Origin: Thermodesulfobacteriales bacterium
GTDB taxonomy: Bacteria; Desulfobacterota; Thermodesulfobacteria; Thermodesulfobacteriales; Thermodesulfatatoraceae
Assembly: GCA_026985945.1 (NCBI GenBank)
Contig: JALSPN010000250.1
Coordinates: 1-7,174, forward strand
Direction: 5' to 3'
DNA: 7,174 nucleotides
Position 1 is the first letter of the stretch; each line of letters opens with the position of its first letter. A program made the position numbers and the translations under genes. Below the pieces are notes generated by a model. That model was not told the DNA's origin, ran no database searches, and saw only the letters and a list, made by a program, of their open reading frames with translations. Shown one piece after another: positions 6,980 to 7,174 of this stretch.

Positions 6980-7056
6980 CCCCTGTGGGTCTAAGAGGGA
7001 TGGAGGTGGGTATCTGGTCGTCTGAGGGTGGAGATTGAGGGGTGGACCCACAGGGG
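6980..7056 (-). promoter_or_regulatory. Structured leader of the J-protein gene: 12-bp stem with long C-rich loop
   Basis: CCCCTGTGGGTC at 6980-6991 is perfectly complementary to GACCCACAGGGG at 7045-7056, enclosing 53 bases. In the minus-strand RNA the loop is rich in C and nearly free of G. Within it, ACCCACC (complement of 7005-7011) can pair with the GGTGGGT of the ribosome binding region (complement of 6917-6923), and overlapping CACCTCC equals the anti-Shine-Dalgarno sequence of 16S rRNA. This suggests a leader able to hide the ribosome site, as heat-shock leaders can, but an attenuator (the stem is followed by a pyrimidine-rich stretch) or a protein site is also possible. Confidence 0.5.
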
Positions 7057-7094
7057 AACCAACTTGTTTTCCACCCTATAGCAATTTTGACTCG

Positions 7095-7124
7095 ATAACT
7101 AAAAGAAATTTCCCTTCTTGTCAA
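7095..7124 (-). promoter_or_regulatory. Candidate sigma70-type promoter for the J-protein gene
   Basis: On the minus strand a perfect -35 hexamer TTGACA (7124-7119) is followed after 18 bases by AGTTAT (7100-7095), a poor -10. A second candidate -10 of the extended type, TGCTATAGG (ending at 7075), lies about 20 bases further on without a good -35. Either would start transcription ahead of the leader hairpin, giving an untranslated leader of roughly 155-180 bases. No heat-shock sigma32-type promoter was recognised. Confidence 0.35.
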
Positions 7125-7174
7125 TACCTATAATCCAAATTTTTCAGACCTCCTAACAAAAAATTTTTGCGAAA

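Noticed and set aside
6912..7124. Upstream extension of the J-protein frame by 71 codons from a TTG at 7124
   Set aside because: [10 protein letters not shown] at 6911 is the canonical family start, the extension shows no recognisable domain, and it overlaps the -35 hexamer and leader hairpin.
7129..7134. Perfect TATAAT on the plus strand, a possible outward promoter
   Set aside because: No acceptable -35 lies 16-18 bases upstream, no extended -10 TG is present, and any downstream gene is outside the window.
7121..7174. Minus-strand open stretch of 17 codons ending in TGA at 7123-7121, possibly the tail of another gene or a short leader peptide (AGGAGGT lies before an in-frame TTG)
   Set aside because: Too short to identify and cut by the window edge; the stop overlaps the TTGACA hexamer, but nothing else supports a coding call.

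Overview
The window carries six protein genes and no RNA genes, mobile elements or CRISPR arrays. Five lie on the plus strand, packed head to tail over bases 1-5942: the 3' part of rpsA (ribosomal protein S1), sppA (membrane signal peptide peptidase), a fused gene joining an IHF/HU DNA-binding domain to a Ppx/GppA phosphatase, guaB (IMP dehydrogenase), and pilC (type IV pilus / type II secretion platform protein). A class II J-domain co-chaperone of the DnaJ/CbpA type runs on the minus strand from 6911 to 5946, converging on pilC. The last 263 bases are the leader and promoter region of that chaperone gene.

The order rpsA-sppA-ihfB is, from memory, typical of Desulfobacterota and relatives (former Deltaproteobacteria). 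The Lys/Glu-rich proteins and the short Bacillus-type SppA would fit a thermophilic member such as a Thermodesulfobacteria-like lineage. This is inference; no marker in the window fixes the taxon.

The first three genes are separated by 6 and 3 bases, and guaB follows 17 bases later with its own strong ribosome binding site, so 1-4680 looks like one operon. Its themes are translation (S1), envelope protein quality control (SppA), and DNA architecture plus (p)ppGpp/polyphosphate and guanine nucleotide metabolism (IHF-Ppx/GppA, GuaB). pilC is set apart by a perfect 17-bp hairpin that contains its own ribosome binding site and ends one base before its start codon.

The two most unusual things are the in-frame IHF-Ppx/GppA fusion, which has no usable start codon for the phosphatase half, and the RNA structure potential at two translation starts: the hairpin at pilC, and a long structured leader before the J-protein gene with a G-poor, C-rich loop that can pair with that gene's ribosome binding region.
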